A stretch of DNA of 64,000 bases from positions 16,527 to 80,526 of the forward strand of contig JAUIBT010000019.1 in NCBI GenBank assembly GCA_030428255.1, read 5' to 3'. Under the pieces are notes generated by a model. It saw only the letters and a list, made by a program, of their open reading frames with translations. It searched no databases and was not told the origin of the DNA. Shown piece by piece: positions 1 to 7,928 of this stretch. Every line of letters starts with the position of its first letter. Position 1 is the stretch's first letter. The stretch comes from Alphaproteobacteria bacterium. Lineage in GTDB: Bacteria; Pseudomonadota; Alphaproteobacteria; UBA7985; JAUIBT01. Both the position numbers and the translations under genes were made by a program.

Positions 1-519
1 GACGACGGCACGCGCGTTGAAGCCAGCAAGGTCGTCCTGTCTGCCGGGCTAGGCGCGGCGCAGCTTGGCCCCAAGATGGGCTTTCTCGCTCCGGTCACTC
101 CGGTGCGCGGACAGAATTTGATTACCGAAAAACTGCCCCGGCTGATCAACCGCCCGTCGCTTTATGCGCGCCAGGTGAAGGAGGGCGGCATTCAGATCGG
201 CTACAGCACAGAGCTATCGGGATTCGATGACGCGGTGACGGTCGATTCCTTGTCCTCAATTGCGACTAAGGCCATTCATGTCTATCCCTGCTTGCAGCAT
301 GTCCAAGTGGTGCGCAGCTGGGCGGCGCTGCGAATCATGTCGCCCGATGGCTTGCCCATCTACCAGGAAAGCCCGCGCATGCCGGGCGCATTTCTGGTGA
401 CTTGCCACAGTGGCGTTTCGTTGGCCGCAGCGCATGCGCGGTTTTTGCCGAACTGGCTGGAAGGGCGCGATGACGCCCCCGATTTGGAGGTGTTCCGTGA
501 AGACCGCTTCGCCGTTTGA
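1..519 (+). CDS. FAD-dependent amine/amino-acid oxidoreductase, C-terminal part (5' truncated by window)
   Basis: This is the C-terminal ~172 residues of a DAO-family FAD oxidoreductase. The frame is open from base 1, so the true start lies upstream of the window. Visible features are a VLSAGLGAAQL segment typical of the FAD-domain core, a PVRGQ turn (common in glycine/sarcosine oxidase-like proteins), and a C-terminal substrate/FAD segment (residues around GAFLVTCHSGVSLA) that matches the 'G..H.G' end of DAO proteins. The next two genes encode a small 2Fe-2S protein and a pyridine-nucleotide-disulfide-type flavoprotein and overlap one another. Together they resemble the HcnC/HcnA/HcnB or opine oxidase and D-hydroxyproline dehydrogenase heterotrimers, in which this subunit oxidises the amine. 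The substrate cannot be read from the sequence. Confidence 0.8.
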   Translation, partial: DDGTRVEASKVVLSAGLGAAQLGPKMGFLAPVTPVRGQNLITEKLPRLINRPSLYARQVKEGGIQIGYSTELSGFDDAVTVDSLSSIATKAIHVYPCLQHVQVVRSWAALRIMSPDGLPIYQESPRMPGAFLVTCHSGVSLAAAHARFLPNWLEGRDDAPDLEVFREDRFAV

Positions 520-808
520 GTATCTCGCCCAGCCGACAAACTTGGTCGCAGTGCGTTTTGATGGTCAAACCTACCAGTTGCCGAAGGGTGAAAACCTGGC
601 CGCAGCGCTGTTGGCCGCTGGTGTGCGCAGCACGCGCGAAAACCCTGGCTCGAACGCGCCCCGGGCGGCGTTCTGCATGATGGGGGCCTGCTATGAGTGC
701 CGCGTGCGCATCGATGGTGCCAGCGTTCAGGCTTGCATGATCCAGGTGCGTGACGGCCTGGTGGTTGAAAAAATGCAGCCAATCGGAGGGCAAAGCTATG
801 AGCGCTAA
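497..808 (+). CDS. (2Fe-2S)-binding small subunit of HcnA/opine-oxidase type
   Basis: A protein of 103 residues with a ferredoxin-like 2Fe-2S domain that should pass electrons between the two flavoprotein subunits. The cysteines sit in a C-(M)2-G-A-C-Y-E-C arrangement near residues 58-65, with a later AC near residue 78, as in the HcnA/SoxA-N type Fer2_4 domain. I chose the GTG at 497 because GGAGG lies about 6 bases upstream. The frame is open further upstream to an ATG at 410, but that would overlap the first gene by over 100 bases and add residues unlike the family. The start overlaps the end of the upstream gene by 23 bases, which implies translational coupling. Confidence 0.8.
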   Translation: MKTASPFEYLAQPTNLVAVRFDGQTYQLPKGENLAAALLAAGVRSTRENPGSNAPRAAFCMMGACYECRVRIDGASVQACMIQVRDGLVVEKMQPIGGQSYER

Positions 809-2222
809 TGATCGGCGGGACTTTGACCTAGCCATCATCGGGGCAGGGCCTGCGGGCATGGCTGCGGCCGCCCAAGCCGCGAGCGCGGGCCTCTCGGTGC
901 TGCTGCTGGACGAACAGGCGCGCCTTGGTGGGCAAATCTATCGCGACATAGAACGCACCAGCGAACAGCGCGGGCGCATCCTAGGCAAGGACTATCTTGC
1001 TGGGCGGGCCTTGGTCGATGACCTGGTCAAGTCTTCAATCACTTATGTCCCGCAGGCCAGCGTTTGGCAGGCCGATCAGGACGGCCACTTGTGCTATACG
1101 GTCGAAGGGCTGGCAACGCAGACCAAAGCGCATCGGGTATTGCTTGCAACCGGCGCCCTGGAGCGCCCGGTGCCTATTCCAGGATGGACCTTGCCAGGGG
1201 TCATGATGGCTGGAGCCGGTCAAATCTTACTCAAGCAATCGGGCCTAGTCGCCAAGCGCGCGGTGATCGCTGGCAGCGGTCCGCTGATCTACCTGATCGC
1301 CGCGCAAATGGTCCGTGCTGGCAACCCGCCGCTGGCCTTGATCGAAACCCAAACAGCCGCAGATTTTTGGCAAGCCCAACACCACCTCGCGGGCGCACTG
1401 CGCGGCTGGCGCTATCTGATCAAAGGCCTGGGATTGATTGGCGAGCTGCGTCGCGCGGGCGTCAAGCGGTATCGGGGAGCGTCGGACTTGCAGGCTGAGG
1501 GCCAAGAGCGGGCCGAAGCTTTGCGCTTTTCTCACCGCGGCAAGCAGCAGTGGCTTGCTTGCGAGACGATCTTCTTGCACATGGGTGTGGTTCCCAACAC
1601 GCAGCTCAGCCGTGCCATGAATTTGGACCATTACTGGAGCGCCGCTCAGCACTGCTTTCATCCTAAAACCGATGGCTGGGGCCGCAGTTCTGCGGCTGCG
1701 ATCTTCATTGCAGGCGATGGCGCTGGGATCGCCGGTGCCAAAGGGGCCGAGCTGGCCGGGCGCATCGCGGCGCTTAGGATTGCTGCCGATCTTGGACGTT
1801 TGGACGAAGCGACTATGGCCCAGAGCGCCACGCCGCTTCACCGTGAACTGGCACGCGAGCGCGCCGCGCGTCCCTTCTTGGATCGCGCCTATCCGGCGTC
1901 TAGCCAAGTGCTTGCTCCCGACGATGCCACCATGGTTTGCCGCTGCGAGGAGGTGAGCGCAGGCGATATTCGTCGCTATGCCGCCATGGGCTGCGATGGA
2001 CCCAATCAGGCCAAGGCCTTTGGCCGTGCAGGGATGGGGCCCTGCCAGGGGCGCTATTGCGGGCTCACCGTCTCGATGCTGTTGGCCAGTGTCAACCAGC
2101 GGTCTTTGGACGAGACAGGCTATTTTCGAATCCGCCCGCCAATAAAACCGTTAACCCTGGGGGAAATCGCTCAGTTGGATGATCCCGATGCAGGTGCAAA
2201 AGAGGTGATGGACCTCGGCTGA
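798..2222 (+). CDS. FAD/NAD-binding oxidoreductase with C-terminal BFD-like 2Fe-2S domain (HcnB/OoxA type)
   Basis: A protein of 474 residues. An N-terminal Rossmann motif (IIGAGPAGMAAAAQAASAG) binds FAD, a second nucleotide-binding GSGP motif lies near residue 165, and a C-terminal cysteine cluster (VCRCEEVS, then GPCQGRYCG) matches the BFD-like [2Fe-2S] domain. This is the architecture of HcnB, opine oxidase subunit A and the large subunit of D-hydroxyproline dehydrogenase. I chose the ATG at 798 over an upstream in-frame ATG at 750 because GGAGGG precedes it and the Rossmann fold then begins at the normal distance. It overlaps the 2Fe-2S gene by 11 bases. The three genes form one operon; the physiological substrate is unknown. 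Confidence 0.82.
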   Translation: MSANDRRDFDLAIIGAGPAGMAAAAQAASAGLSVLLLDEQARLGGQIYRDIERTSEQRGRILGKDYLAGRALVDDLVKSSITYVPQASVWQADQDGHLCYTVEGLATQTKAHRVLLATGALERPVPIPGWTLPGVMMAGAGQILLKQSGLVAKRAVIAGSGPLIYLIAAQMVRAGNPPLALIETQTAADFWQAQHHLAGALRGWRYLIKGLGLIGELRRAGVKRYRGASDLQAEGQERAEALRFSHRGKQQWLACETIFLHMGVVPNTQLSRAMNLDHYWSAAQHCFHPKTDGWGRSSAAAIFIAGDGAGIAGAKGAELAGRIAALRIAADLGRLDEATMAQSATPLHRELARERAARPFLDRAYPASSQVLAPDDATMVCRCEEVSAGDIRRYAAMGCDGPNQAKAFGRAGMGPCQGRYCGLTVSMLLASVNQRSLDETGYFRIRPPIKPLTLGEIAQLDDPDAGAKEVMDLG

Positions 2223-2363
2223 CCGGGAAAAACCGCCAGGCCTAGCCGCTTGCATTGGTCTTGATTTGCTAGGTTTCTCTTTCCTCAAACCGCTGGGCGA
2301 GCTATGGCCTGTCTGGCGGCGCGGGGCGCTGTTGGGATGTTCCTGGCTTTTGGAGAGGCGGCG

Positions 2364-2705
2364 ATGAAACTCGATGTTTGGGAATATGTGCGCTTGATGG
2401 TGGCGCTTGAGGGCATGCCGCGTTCGCTTCTGTTGGCACGCGAGAAGGATGCCTGGCAGGAACTGGACCAGGAACTCTCGCGCTTAGCTGAAGACGACTA
2501 CACCGCCTATTCTGACATGATGCTCAACGCCACTGCAGACCTGGGCGAGTTGTCACCGGCTGAACGCGGCGAGGCCAAGGCTGCTTTGAGCAGTGTGATT
2601 GACGAGCTTCGTCAGGCCGAGGTCGGAGCGGACACAGAATTGAGGCAGGCCTTGTCTCTCGAGCGCAAAGCGCTCGCCAAGCGCCTTAAGGCTCTGGCGG
2701 CCTAG
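2364..2705 (+). CDS. hypothetical protein, small, helical
   Basis: An unrecognised protein of 113 residues. It is predicted to be almost all helical and soluble, with many Leu, Ala, Glu and Arg residues (MKLDVWEYVRLMVALEG at the start, then charged heptad-like segments and a basic, leucine-rich C-terminus). There is no signal peptide, membrane segment or metal motif. I chose the ATG at 2364, which has GGAGAGG just upstream; an in-frame ATG at 2304 is less likely. It lies about 140 bases after the oxidoreductase operon and converges on the carbonic anhydrase gene. No function is assigned. Confidence 0.55.
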   Translation: MKLDVWEYVRLMVALEGMPRSLLLAREKDAWQELDQELSRLAEDDYTAYSDMMLNATADLGELSPAERGEAKAALSSVIDELRQAEVGADTELRQALSLERKALAKRLKALAA

Positions 2706-2759
2706 CAAACAAGCGCTCCACACGATTTCACCCCTTAGGAGCTTCAAGCAGCACTCGCT

Positions 2760-3446
2760 TTAAGCACGGGTAGTCGGATAAAGCTCTTCTACCGGTTCAA
2801 AATCGCCGCTTTGCTCATCCATGATCCAAAGCTCGCCCTTGGCGATATCGAACCAAGCGCCATGCAATTGCAGGCGGCCCTTCTCGTGCAGGATCTGAAC
2901 GCAAGGGAAGGTCTTGAGGTTCTCGATCGAACGACGCACAGAGATGCGCTCGAGCATGGTTTGACGCTCGCCTTGGGTTAGATGGGCGTACTTGCCCACC
3001 TCCTCGGATACCGGCCCCAACATTTCCAGCCACTTGCCGATAAAGTCTCCAGGCGACAGAGGCTCGCTGCTGGGGTCCAGCGCGGCCTTGATGCCACCGC
3101 AGCGCCCATGGCCCAGGACGACAATGTGTTGGACTTTCAAGGCTTGGACGGCAAATTCAAGCGCTGCGGAGGCCGAGTGATACTCGCCCGTCGGCTTGTA
3201 GGGAGGCACCAAGTTGGCGACGTTGCGCGCGACAAACATCTCGCCGGGCGCAGTGCCAAAAATGGTTTCCGGTGCCGCACGAGAATCGCAACAAGCGATC
3301 ATCATAACCGCTGGGCTTTGGCCTTCCTTTGCTAGCTGAAGATATTGCTCCCGCGCCGCAGGCATAACATCGCCGCGGAACCGCGCGTATCCTTCAAGTA
3401 AGAAGGCTGGGAAGCCAGCGGGCACATCAGGGCGCTTTTGGGTCAT
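2760..3446 (-). CDS. beta-class carbonic anhydrase
   Basis: A protein of 228 residues that interconverts CO2 and bicarbonate. The beta-class zinc site is complete: C52-x-D54-x-R56 (ACCDSRAAP) and H113-x-x-C116 (LGHGRCGG). The Asp-Arg dyad after the first cysteine is the conserved catalytic pair. The length fits the family and there is no signal peptide, so it should be cytoplasmic. I chose the ATG at 3446 (MTQKRPDVPAG). An in-frame TTG at 3476 would add 10 residues but has no better ribosome binding site. The gene is transcribed divergently from the hemerythrin-like gene. Confidence 0.92.
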   Translation of the reverse strand: MTQKRPDVPAGFPAFLLEGYARFRGDVMPAAREQYLQLAKEGQSPAVMMIACCDSRAAPETIFGTAPGEMFVARNVANLVPPYKPTGEYHSASAALEFAVQALKVQHIVVLGHGRCGGIKAALDPSSEPLSPGDFIGKWLEMLGPVSEEVGKYAHLTQGERQTMLERISVRRSIENLKTFPCVQILHEKGRLQLHGAWFDIAKGELWIMDEQSGDFEPVEELYPTTRA

Positions 3447-3642
3447 GGTCGTTAATCCAAGGTCAAGATGTTGCAATCGAAAATCGCGGCGGCCGGGCCA
3501 AGCCCAGCAAGCGATGCTTGCCTAGCCTTCAGCTAGCCTAAAGACAAGTCCTGTTGCAAGCAAGCCAGCCGGTCGCGGGCTTGACTTCGGTGCGGGCTGC
3601 CGTCATGTCAAGGCCTTGGCAAAGCTTGGAGCAGGAACGAAC

Positions 3643-4233
3643 ATGACCGATGGTTTGCAAGACATGCGCACGCGCCAGGCGCTGCCCGAAGCCTTGCGGG
3701 TGCTCGCGGCGCACTATCCGCGAGACGCCTGGGACAAGCAGCAACCCTTGGGGCAACTGACCCGGTTTTGGCTCGATCGCCACCTCATGTTTCGCAAGCT
3801 CCTTGGCCAGCTTGGCAGCGAGGCACAGGCTTTGGCCGATGACACGGCCCAAGCTGCGGCCTTTCGTCAGCGATTGCCGCGCATGGGCGGGTTCCTGGTG
3901 CAAAATCTTCATGGCCACCACCAAGTCGAAGATCACCACTATTTCCCGCTGCTCAAGGGCTACGACGAGCGCTTGGTACGCGGCTTTGAACTGCTGGACC
4001 TGGATCATCACGCTCTGGACGAGGCCCTGGCGGGTTTCGTGTCGTCCGCTCAGGCATTGCTCGGCGATCTGCAAACGCAAGCCGAGGCAGGTCGTGCTGA
4101 AGCTTTGCCCACCAGTTTGGCCCACTATCAAGCCACAGTCGCCAGTCTGCAAACTTGGATCGAGCGGCACTTGTTCGACGAAGAAGAATTGGTGGTGCCC
4201 ATTTTGCTGCGATACGGCGAGCCCGCCATGTGA
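3643..4233 (+). CDS. hemerythrin HHE-domain protein
   Basis: A protein of 196 residues with the four-helix hemerythrin/HHE signature: an early R-H-L-M helix, then HGHHQVEDHHYFP, then LDLDHHALDE, then IERHLFDEEELVVP. These histidines and carboxylates are placed to hold a di-iron centre. Such proteins are linked to O2, NO or iron handling; which one applies here cannot be told. I chose the ATG at 3643, which follows GGAGCAGGA; an in-frame TTG at 3616 is less likely. It is divergent from the carbonic anhydrase gene, so the ~195-base gap must hold both promoters. Confidence 0.85.
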   Translation: MTDGLQDMRTRQALPEALRVLAAHYPRDAWDKQQPLGQLTRFWLDRHLMFRKLLGQLGSEAQALADDTAQAAAFRQRLPRMGGFLVQNLHGHHQVEDHHYFPLLKGYDERLVRGFELLDLDHHALDEALAGFVSSAQALLGDLQTQAEAGRAEALPTSLAHYQATVASLQTWIERHLFDEEELVVPILLRYGEPAM

Positions 4234-4243
4234 TCACTGAGGA

Positions 4244-5185
4244 CTAGCCTTCCTTGAGCCAGTCCTCCATCAAGATGCGCGCAAGCGCTGTCTTAAATGG
4301 CGCCTGATAGCCTTCACCCTTGCCCGCGATGATGCGGCCAAGTTCGCGGCGTGAGAACCAGCGGGCGTCCTCCAACTCGGTTTCGTCGATCTTCAAGTCG
4401 TCATGCAGAGCATCGGCTTGGAAGCCCAACATGACCGCGCCCGACAGCGGCCAAGGCTGCGAGCGGCGATAGCGCGGGTCGTGGACCCTCAGGCCGACTT
4501 CCTCAAAGGCTTCGCGCTCAACGCATTCTTCCAGCGTTTCGCCAGGCTCCAGGTAGCCCGCAAGGCAAGAATAGACACCCTCAGGGAACTGAGGCTGACG
4601 CCCCAATACCACATAGTCGCCTTTGGTGATCAGCATCAGCACGGCCGGATCAGTACGCGGATAGCGCGCAAGGCCGCAAGCCTCATCTAAGCATTGACGC
4701 CGCCATCCGCCTTCGCGCGCTTCTGTCGGGCCGCCACAGGCCGGGCAGTGCGGCTCTTGCAAGTGCCAACGGATCAAGACTTGCGCAAGCCCAGCTTTTG
4801 CGACCTGGCTGGCGGGAAGCAGTAGGCTGAGGCTGCGCAGATCGGCATGACTTGGGGTTGTGCCGGACATGGTACCCGACATGGCACCAGACAGGGCACC
4901 AGACAGGGCGGCGGGCAGGGCAGCGGAGAAGTGCGGAATGCCGTCTTTGAGACCCAAAAAGTGCGCATCCTTGGCAGGCAGACCCGCCTTCAGCGCCAGG
5001 CTGAGATCGACCCACGCCAGTTCTGGCTGGTCAGGGTCGCTGACAGGGATGCCGTGTGCAAGAGCCTCGACGGGCATCAGCAAGACTTGGGCACGCGGGT
5101 CAGCCCGCAGCGCGTCAATAGCTGCCTCGTCGTTACGCAAGGCAGCGGCGCGATCCAGCGGGCTACCGGCAAAGGGGATGCTCAT
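4244..5185 (-). CDS. nudC: NADH pyrophosphatase (NudC), Nudix family
   Basis: A protein of 313 residues that should cleave NAD(H) to NMN(H) and AMP and may remove NAD caps from RNA. The zinc ribbon is C147-x2-C150 with C165 and C170. The Nudix box runs from G210 to G231 with the pattern G-x5-E216-x7-R224-E225-x2-E228-E229-x-G231. The NudC-specific SQPWP motif follows at 242-246, reading SQPWPLSG here rather than the usual SQPWPFP. Residues 91-110 are an odd low-complexity linker (ALSGALSGAMSGTMSG) made by a five-copy 12-bp tandem repeat; it lies between the N-terminal domain and the zinc ribbon and should not affect catalysis. Confidence 0.93.
   Translation of the reverse strand: MSIPFAGSPLDRAAALRNDEAAIDALRADPRAQVLLMPVEALAHGIPVSDPDQPELAWVDLSLALKAGLPAKDAHFLGLKDGIPHFSAALPAALSGALSGAMSGTMSGTTPSHADLRSLSLLLPASQVAKAGLAQVLIRWHLQEPHCPACGGPTEAREGGWRRQCLDEACGLARYPRTDPAVLMLITKGDYVVLGRQPQFPEGVYSCLAGYLEPGETLEECVEREAFEEVGLRVHDPRYRRSQPWPLSGAVMLGFQADALHDDLKIDETELEDARWFSRRELGRIIAGKGEGYQAPFKTALARILMEDWLKEG
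4866..4925. repeat. in-frame 12-bp tandem repeat, five imperfect copies, inside nudC
   Basis: Five adjacent 12-bp units can be read from 4866 to 4925 on the plus strand: gacatggtaccc, gacatggcacca, gacagggcacca, gacagggcggcg, ggcagggcagcg. Because each unit is four codons, the repeat stays in frame and encodes SGT/SGA-type tetrapeptides in the NudC linker. Similar 12-bp duplications occur in dnaE2 and in the L,D-transpeptidase gene in this window. Confidence 0.9.
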
Positions 5186-5297
5186 ATCAGGCGACCTTTA
5201 GTTCGCAAGTTTGGGCCGCCACAGTGGCCCAAAGCCTTGCCGAGGTCCAGCGCTTAGGGCAGTCGATCAGCCTGCTTTCAGGCCTAGGGCTTCGGGC

Positions 5298-6422
5298 CTA
5301 GGCTTTCGGGAAAGGCAGCTCACAGACCTCGGCTTGACGCCAGCCTGCTGGGGTCTCCACAGAGATTGTAGTGCCAGGCTCACAGGCCTCGATCGCCAAC
5401 ATGGCAAAGCCGATGTTGCTACCCATGTCGTGGGAGTGCACCGCTGAAGTGACAATCCCCGCAGAGCGCTCGTTGAGTTTGGTGGCAAAAGGGAAGGCCA
5501 AAGGCGCAATCGGATCGCCAGCGATTCTTACCCCAACCAGAGCTTGCTTCAGGCCTTCATCGCGCTGGCGCAGCAAAGCGTCCTTGCCCATGAATGCCGA
5601 GCCTTCAACGTCCAGAGCCAAGAAGCGGTCCAATCGACACTCCAGCGGTGTGTTGCTGCGGTTCATGTCGTTACCATAGGACAGCAAACCGCCCTCGATG
5701 CGCTCAATCAGGTTCGGGCCACCGGCGCGAATCTGGAACTCAGGCGTATTGCCTTCCTCCCAAATGCGATCCCATAGAGCCAGGCCCAGATCAAAGCGCG
5801 GCAGATAGATTTCAAACCCGCCCTGCTTTGACCAGCCCGAGCGCTGAATGATCATTGGCGTGCCTTGGAACTCAAAGGTTTGGAAGCGGAACATGCGAAT
5901 GTCGCGTACCTCTTCGCCAAACACCTTGGCCATCAGGTCCTCGGCTTTGGGACCCTGGATTGCCAGCGGCGAAACATCGGGCTCGCAAATCTGAACGTCC
6001 AGATCCAGCGCAGTCGCCAGGCCCAAGGCCCACAGCTCTACGTCGCTGTCAGCGATGGAGAACCAGAAGTGATCGGGTGCCAAGCACAGGGCGATAGGGT
6101 CGTTAATCATGCCGCCCTTGGCGTCGCACAAGGGCGCATAGTAACCGCGACCCGGAACCGCCTTGCTCAAGTCGCGGGCGGACATGAGGCAGGCCAGCTT
6201 GTGCGCGTCTTTACCCTTGATCTCAACTTGGCGTTCGGCGGCCACGTCCCAAATCTGCACATGCTGCTTCAGGTGGGCGCAGTCTTCAGCCAGCGAGGTG
6301 AAAGCCGCAGGCAACAGCATGTGGTTGTAGGTTGTGTAGGCACTCAGGCCAGAAGCCTCGACCCGCGCACTGTAGGGCGTCTTGCGAATGCGGCGAGAGG
6401 CGAAGATCGGAAAGGCTGCCAT
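5298..6422 (-). CDS. dmdA: DmdA-type dimethylsulfoniopropionate demethylase (GcvT family)
   Basis: A protein of 374 residues of the GcvT/aminomethyltransferase fold. DmdA moves a methyl group from dimethylsulfoniopropionate to tetrahydrofolate, giving methylmercaptopropionate. Segments that match the DmdA subgroup as I remember it from marine bacteria are SRRIRKTPYSARVE, YNHMLLPAAF, WDVAAERQVEIKGKDA, SGWSKQGGFE and NLIERIEGGLLSYGNDMN. I chose the ATG at 6422; a longer frame exists to 6494 but lacks family similarity. The divergent neighbour metY can in principle fix methanethiol, a product further down the same pathway. The other option is a GcvT paralogue with another methyl donor. Confidence 0.82.
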   Translation of the reverse strand: MAAFPIFASRRIRKTPYSARVEASGLSAYTTYNHMLLPAAFTSLAEDCAHLKQHVQIWDVAAERQVEIKGKDAHKLACLMSARDLSKAVPGRGYYAPLCDAKGGMINDPIALCLAPDHFWFSIADSDVELWALGLATALDLDVQICEPDVSPLAIQGPKAEDLMAKVFGEEVRDIRMFRFQTFEFQGTPMIIQRSGWSKQGGFEIYLPRFDLGLALWDRIWEEGNTPEFQIRAGGPNLIERIEGGLLSYGNDMNRSNTPLECRLDRFLALDVEGSAFMGKDALLRQRDEGLKQALVGVRIAGDPIAPLAFPFATKLNERSAGIVTSAVHSHDMGSNIGFAMLAIEACEPGTTISVETPAGWRQAEVCELPFPKA

Positions 6423-6510
6423 GGGTCGAGGTCCTTGCAAGGGCAAAAGGGAATGGTTGCAGGTATAGCGCAGAACGCCCAGACCTCCGTCCAATGTCCG
6501 TCGAAAAATA

Positions 6511-6560
6511 ACACATTTGAGCCGCGCTTAGGGTTTCCCTAAACGTCAAGCTCTGGCACA
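6511..6560 (+). promoter_or_regulatory. hairpin-containing leader between dmdA and metY
   Basis: In the 195-base gap between the divergent dmdA and metY genes there is a perfect 6-bp hairpin, TTAGGG-TTT-CCCTAA (6528-6542). It is preceded by ATTTGAGCCG (6514-6523) and followed by CAAGCTC, whose GCTC can pair with the upstream GAGC. Methionine genes in Alphaproteobacteria often carry SAM-sensing leaders. The ATTTGAGCCG string loosely recalls such elements, but I cannot fold it into a known class by eye. It could also be an operator or a chance hairpin. Confidence 0.3.
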
Positions 6561-6617
6561 AGTCAAAACTATGGCGTTGCGCCGCCTCCCGCGTTCGACA
6601 AAAGGACCGCTGCTTCT

Positions 6618-7928
6618 ATGAGCTATAAATTTGACACGCTGAGCCTGCATGCAGGCCAGACCCCCGATGCCGGGTTTGGTTCGCGGGCGGTTCCGATCCA
6701 TCAAACCACCTCCTATGTCTTTGACAGCGCCGAGCAAGCTGCCGCGCGCTTCAACATGGAAGAAGGCGGACACATCTATTCGCGCCTAACCAATCCGACC
6801 GTTGCGGTGCTGGAACAACGCGTTGCGGCTTTGGACGGTGGTGTGGGCGCGGTGGCTATGTCCTCGGGCATGGCGGCGATCTTTATGACTGCTATGGCGC
6901 TGACCTCAGCGGGCGATCACTGCTTGGTGTCGTCGCAAATGTACGGCGCTGCCATCAACTTGTTTGAACATACACTCAAGCGATTTGGCGTTGAGACGAC
7001 CTTTGTCAAGCCCAACGATCTGGACGCGATCAAGGCTGCCATCCGCCCCAATACCAAGTTGTTCTTTGGCGAGCTTATCGGCAATCCGGGCTTGGACATT
7101 ATGGATATCCCCGCCGTTGCAAACATCACGCGCGAGGCTGGAATTCCGCTGATTGTCGATAGCACCTTCAACACGCCTTATCTCAATCGCCCCTTGGAAC
7201 ATGGCGCCAATATCGTCATTCACTCGTTGACCAAGTGGATGGGCGGCCATGGCATTGCGCTGGGGGGCGCGGTGGTCGATGGCGGCAATTTCGACTGGGG
7301 ACAGACTGACAAATTCCCCACCTTGACCCAACCGCACTACGCCTATGAGGGTGTTAACCTTTGGGAAGAGTTTGGACCGGCCGCCTTCACTATGCGCTTG
7401 CGTTCGGAGGGCATGCTGAACTTTGGCCCCTGCATGGCTCCGCAAACAGCCTTTTACCTTTTGCAAGGCATCGAGACCTTACCGCTGCGCATGGAGCGGC
7501 ACATCGCGAACACCGCCAAGATGCTGGGTTTCTTGCAAAACCACGAGCTGGTAGCATGGGTCAATCACCCCGACTTGCCCGAGCATCCCGATAACGCCAC
7601 CGCCAAGCGCATGCTGCCCAAGGGCGCGGGGTCTATCATCACCTGCGGTGTCAAGGGTGGCCGCGATGCGGGGCGCGCCTTTATCGAAAATGTCGAACTC
7701 GCCAGCCACTTGGCAAACGTAGGCGACGCCAAGACCTTGGTGATTCACCCCGGTTCCACTACCCACTCGCACCTTACGCCTGAGGCAATGGAGGCGGCGG
7801 GCTTGACCGACGATTTGCTGCGCATTTCGGTCGGTTTGGAAGATTTCGACGATATCGCCGCCGATTTCGATCGGGCGCTGAAAATCGCAGCCAAGATCGT
7901 CGCGCGCAAACAAGGAGGCCAGGCATGA
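6618..7928 (+). CDS. metY: O-acetylhomoserine sulfhydrylase (aminocarboxypropyltransferase)
   Basis: A protein of 436 residues of the Cys/Met-metabolism PLP family. It condenses O-acetylhomoserine with sulfide to give homocysteine, or with methanethiol to give methionine directly. Family features are LSLHAGQTPD at the start, QTTSYVF, the SSGMAAIF segment, the PLP-binding lysine in HSLTKWMGGHG, and VIHPGSTTHSHL near the end. The full length and the long insert after HSLTKW mark it as MetY rather than MetB or MetC. The ATG at 6618 is preceded by AAGGA about 11 bases upstream. Its stop overlaps the next start (ATGA at 7925). Its place opposite dmdA suggests use of methanethiol from DMSP breakdown. 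Confidence 0.9.
   Translation: MSYKFDTLSLHAGQTPDAGFGSRAVPIHQTTSYVFDSAEQAAARFNMEEGGHIYSRLTNPTVAVLEQRVAALDGGVGAVAMSSGMAAIFMTAMALTSAGDHCLVSSQMYGAAINLFEHTLKRFGVETTFVKPNDLDAIKAAIRPNTKLFFGELIGNPGLDIMDIPAVANITREAGIPLIVDSTFNTPYLNRPLEHGANIVIHSLTKWMGGHGIALGGAVVDGGNFDWGQTDKFPTLTQPHYAYEGVNLWEEFGPAAFTMRLRSEGMLNFGPCMAPQTAFYLLQGIETLPLRMERHIANTAKMLGFLQNHELVAWVNHPDLPEHPDNATAKRMLPKGAGSIITCGVKGGRDAGRAFIENVELASHLANVGDAKTLVIHPGSTTHSHLTPEAMEAAGLTDDLLRISVGLEDFDDIAADFDRALKIAAKIVARKQGGQA

Noticed and set aside
5270..5301. Terminator at the end of dmdA (CCTAGG palindromes and GCCTG/CAGGC hairpin)
   Set aside because: The hairpins are short and no T run follows on the minus strand; an intrinsic terminator is not supported.
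6511..6560. Firm call of a SAM-II or SAM-V riboswitch before metY
   Set aside because: Only a loose match of ATTTGAGCCG; I could not place the conserved stems and pseudoknot, so only a weak leader call is given.
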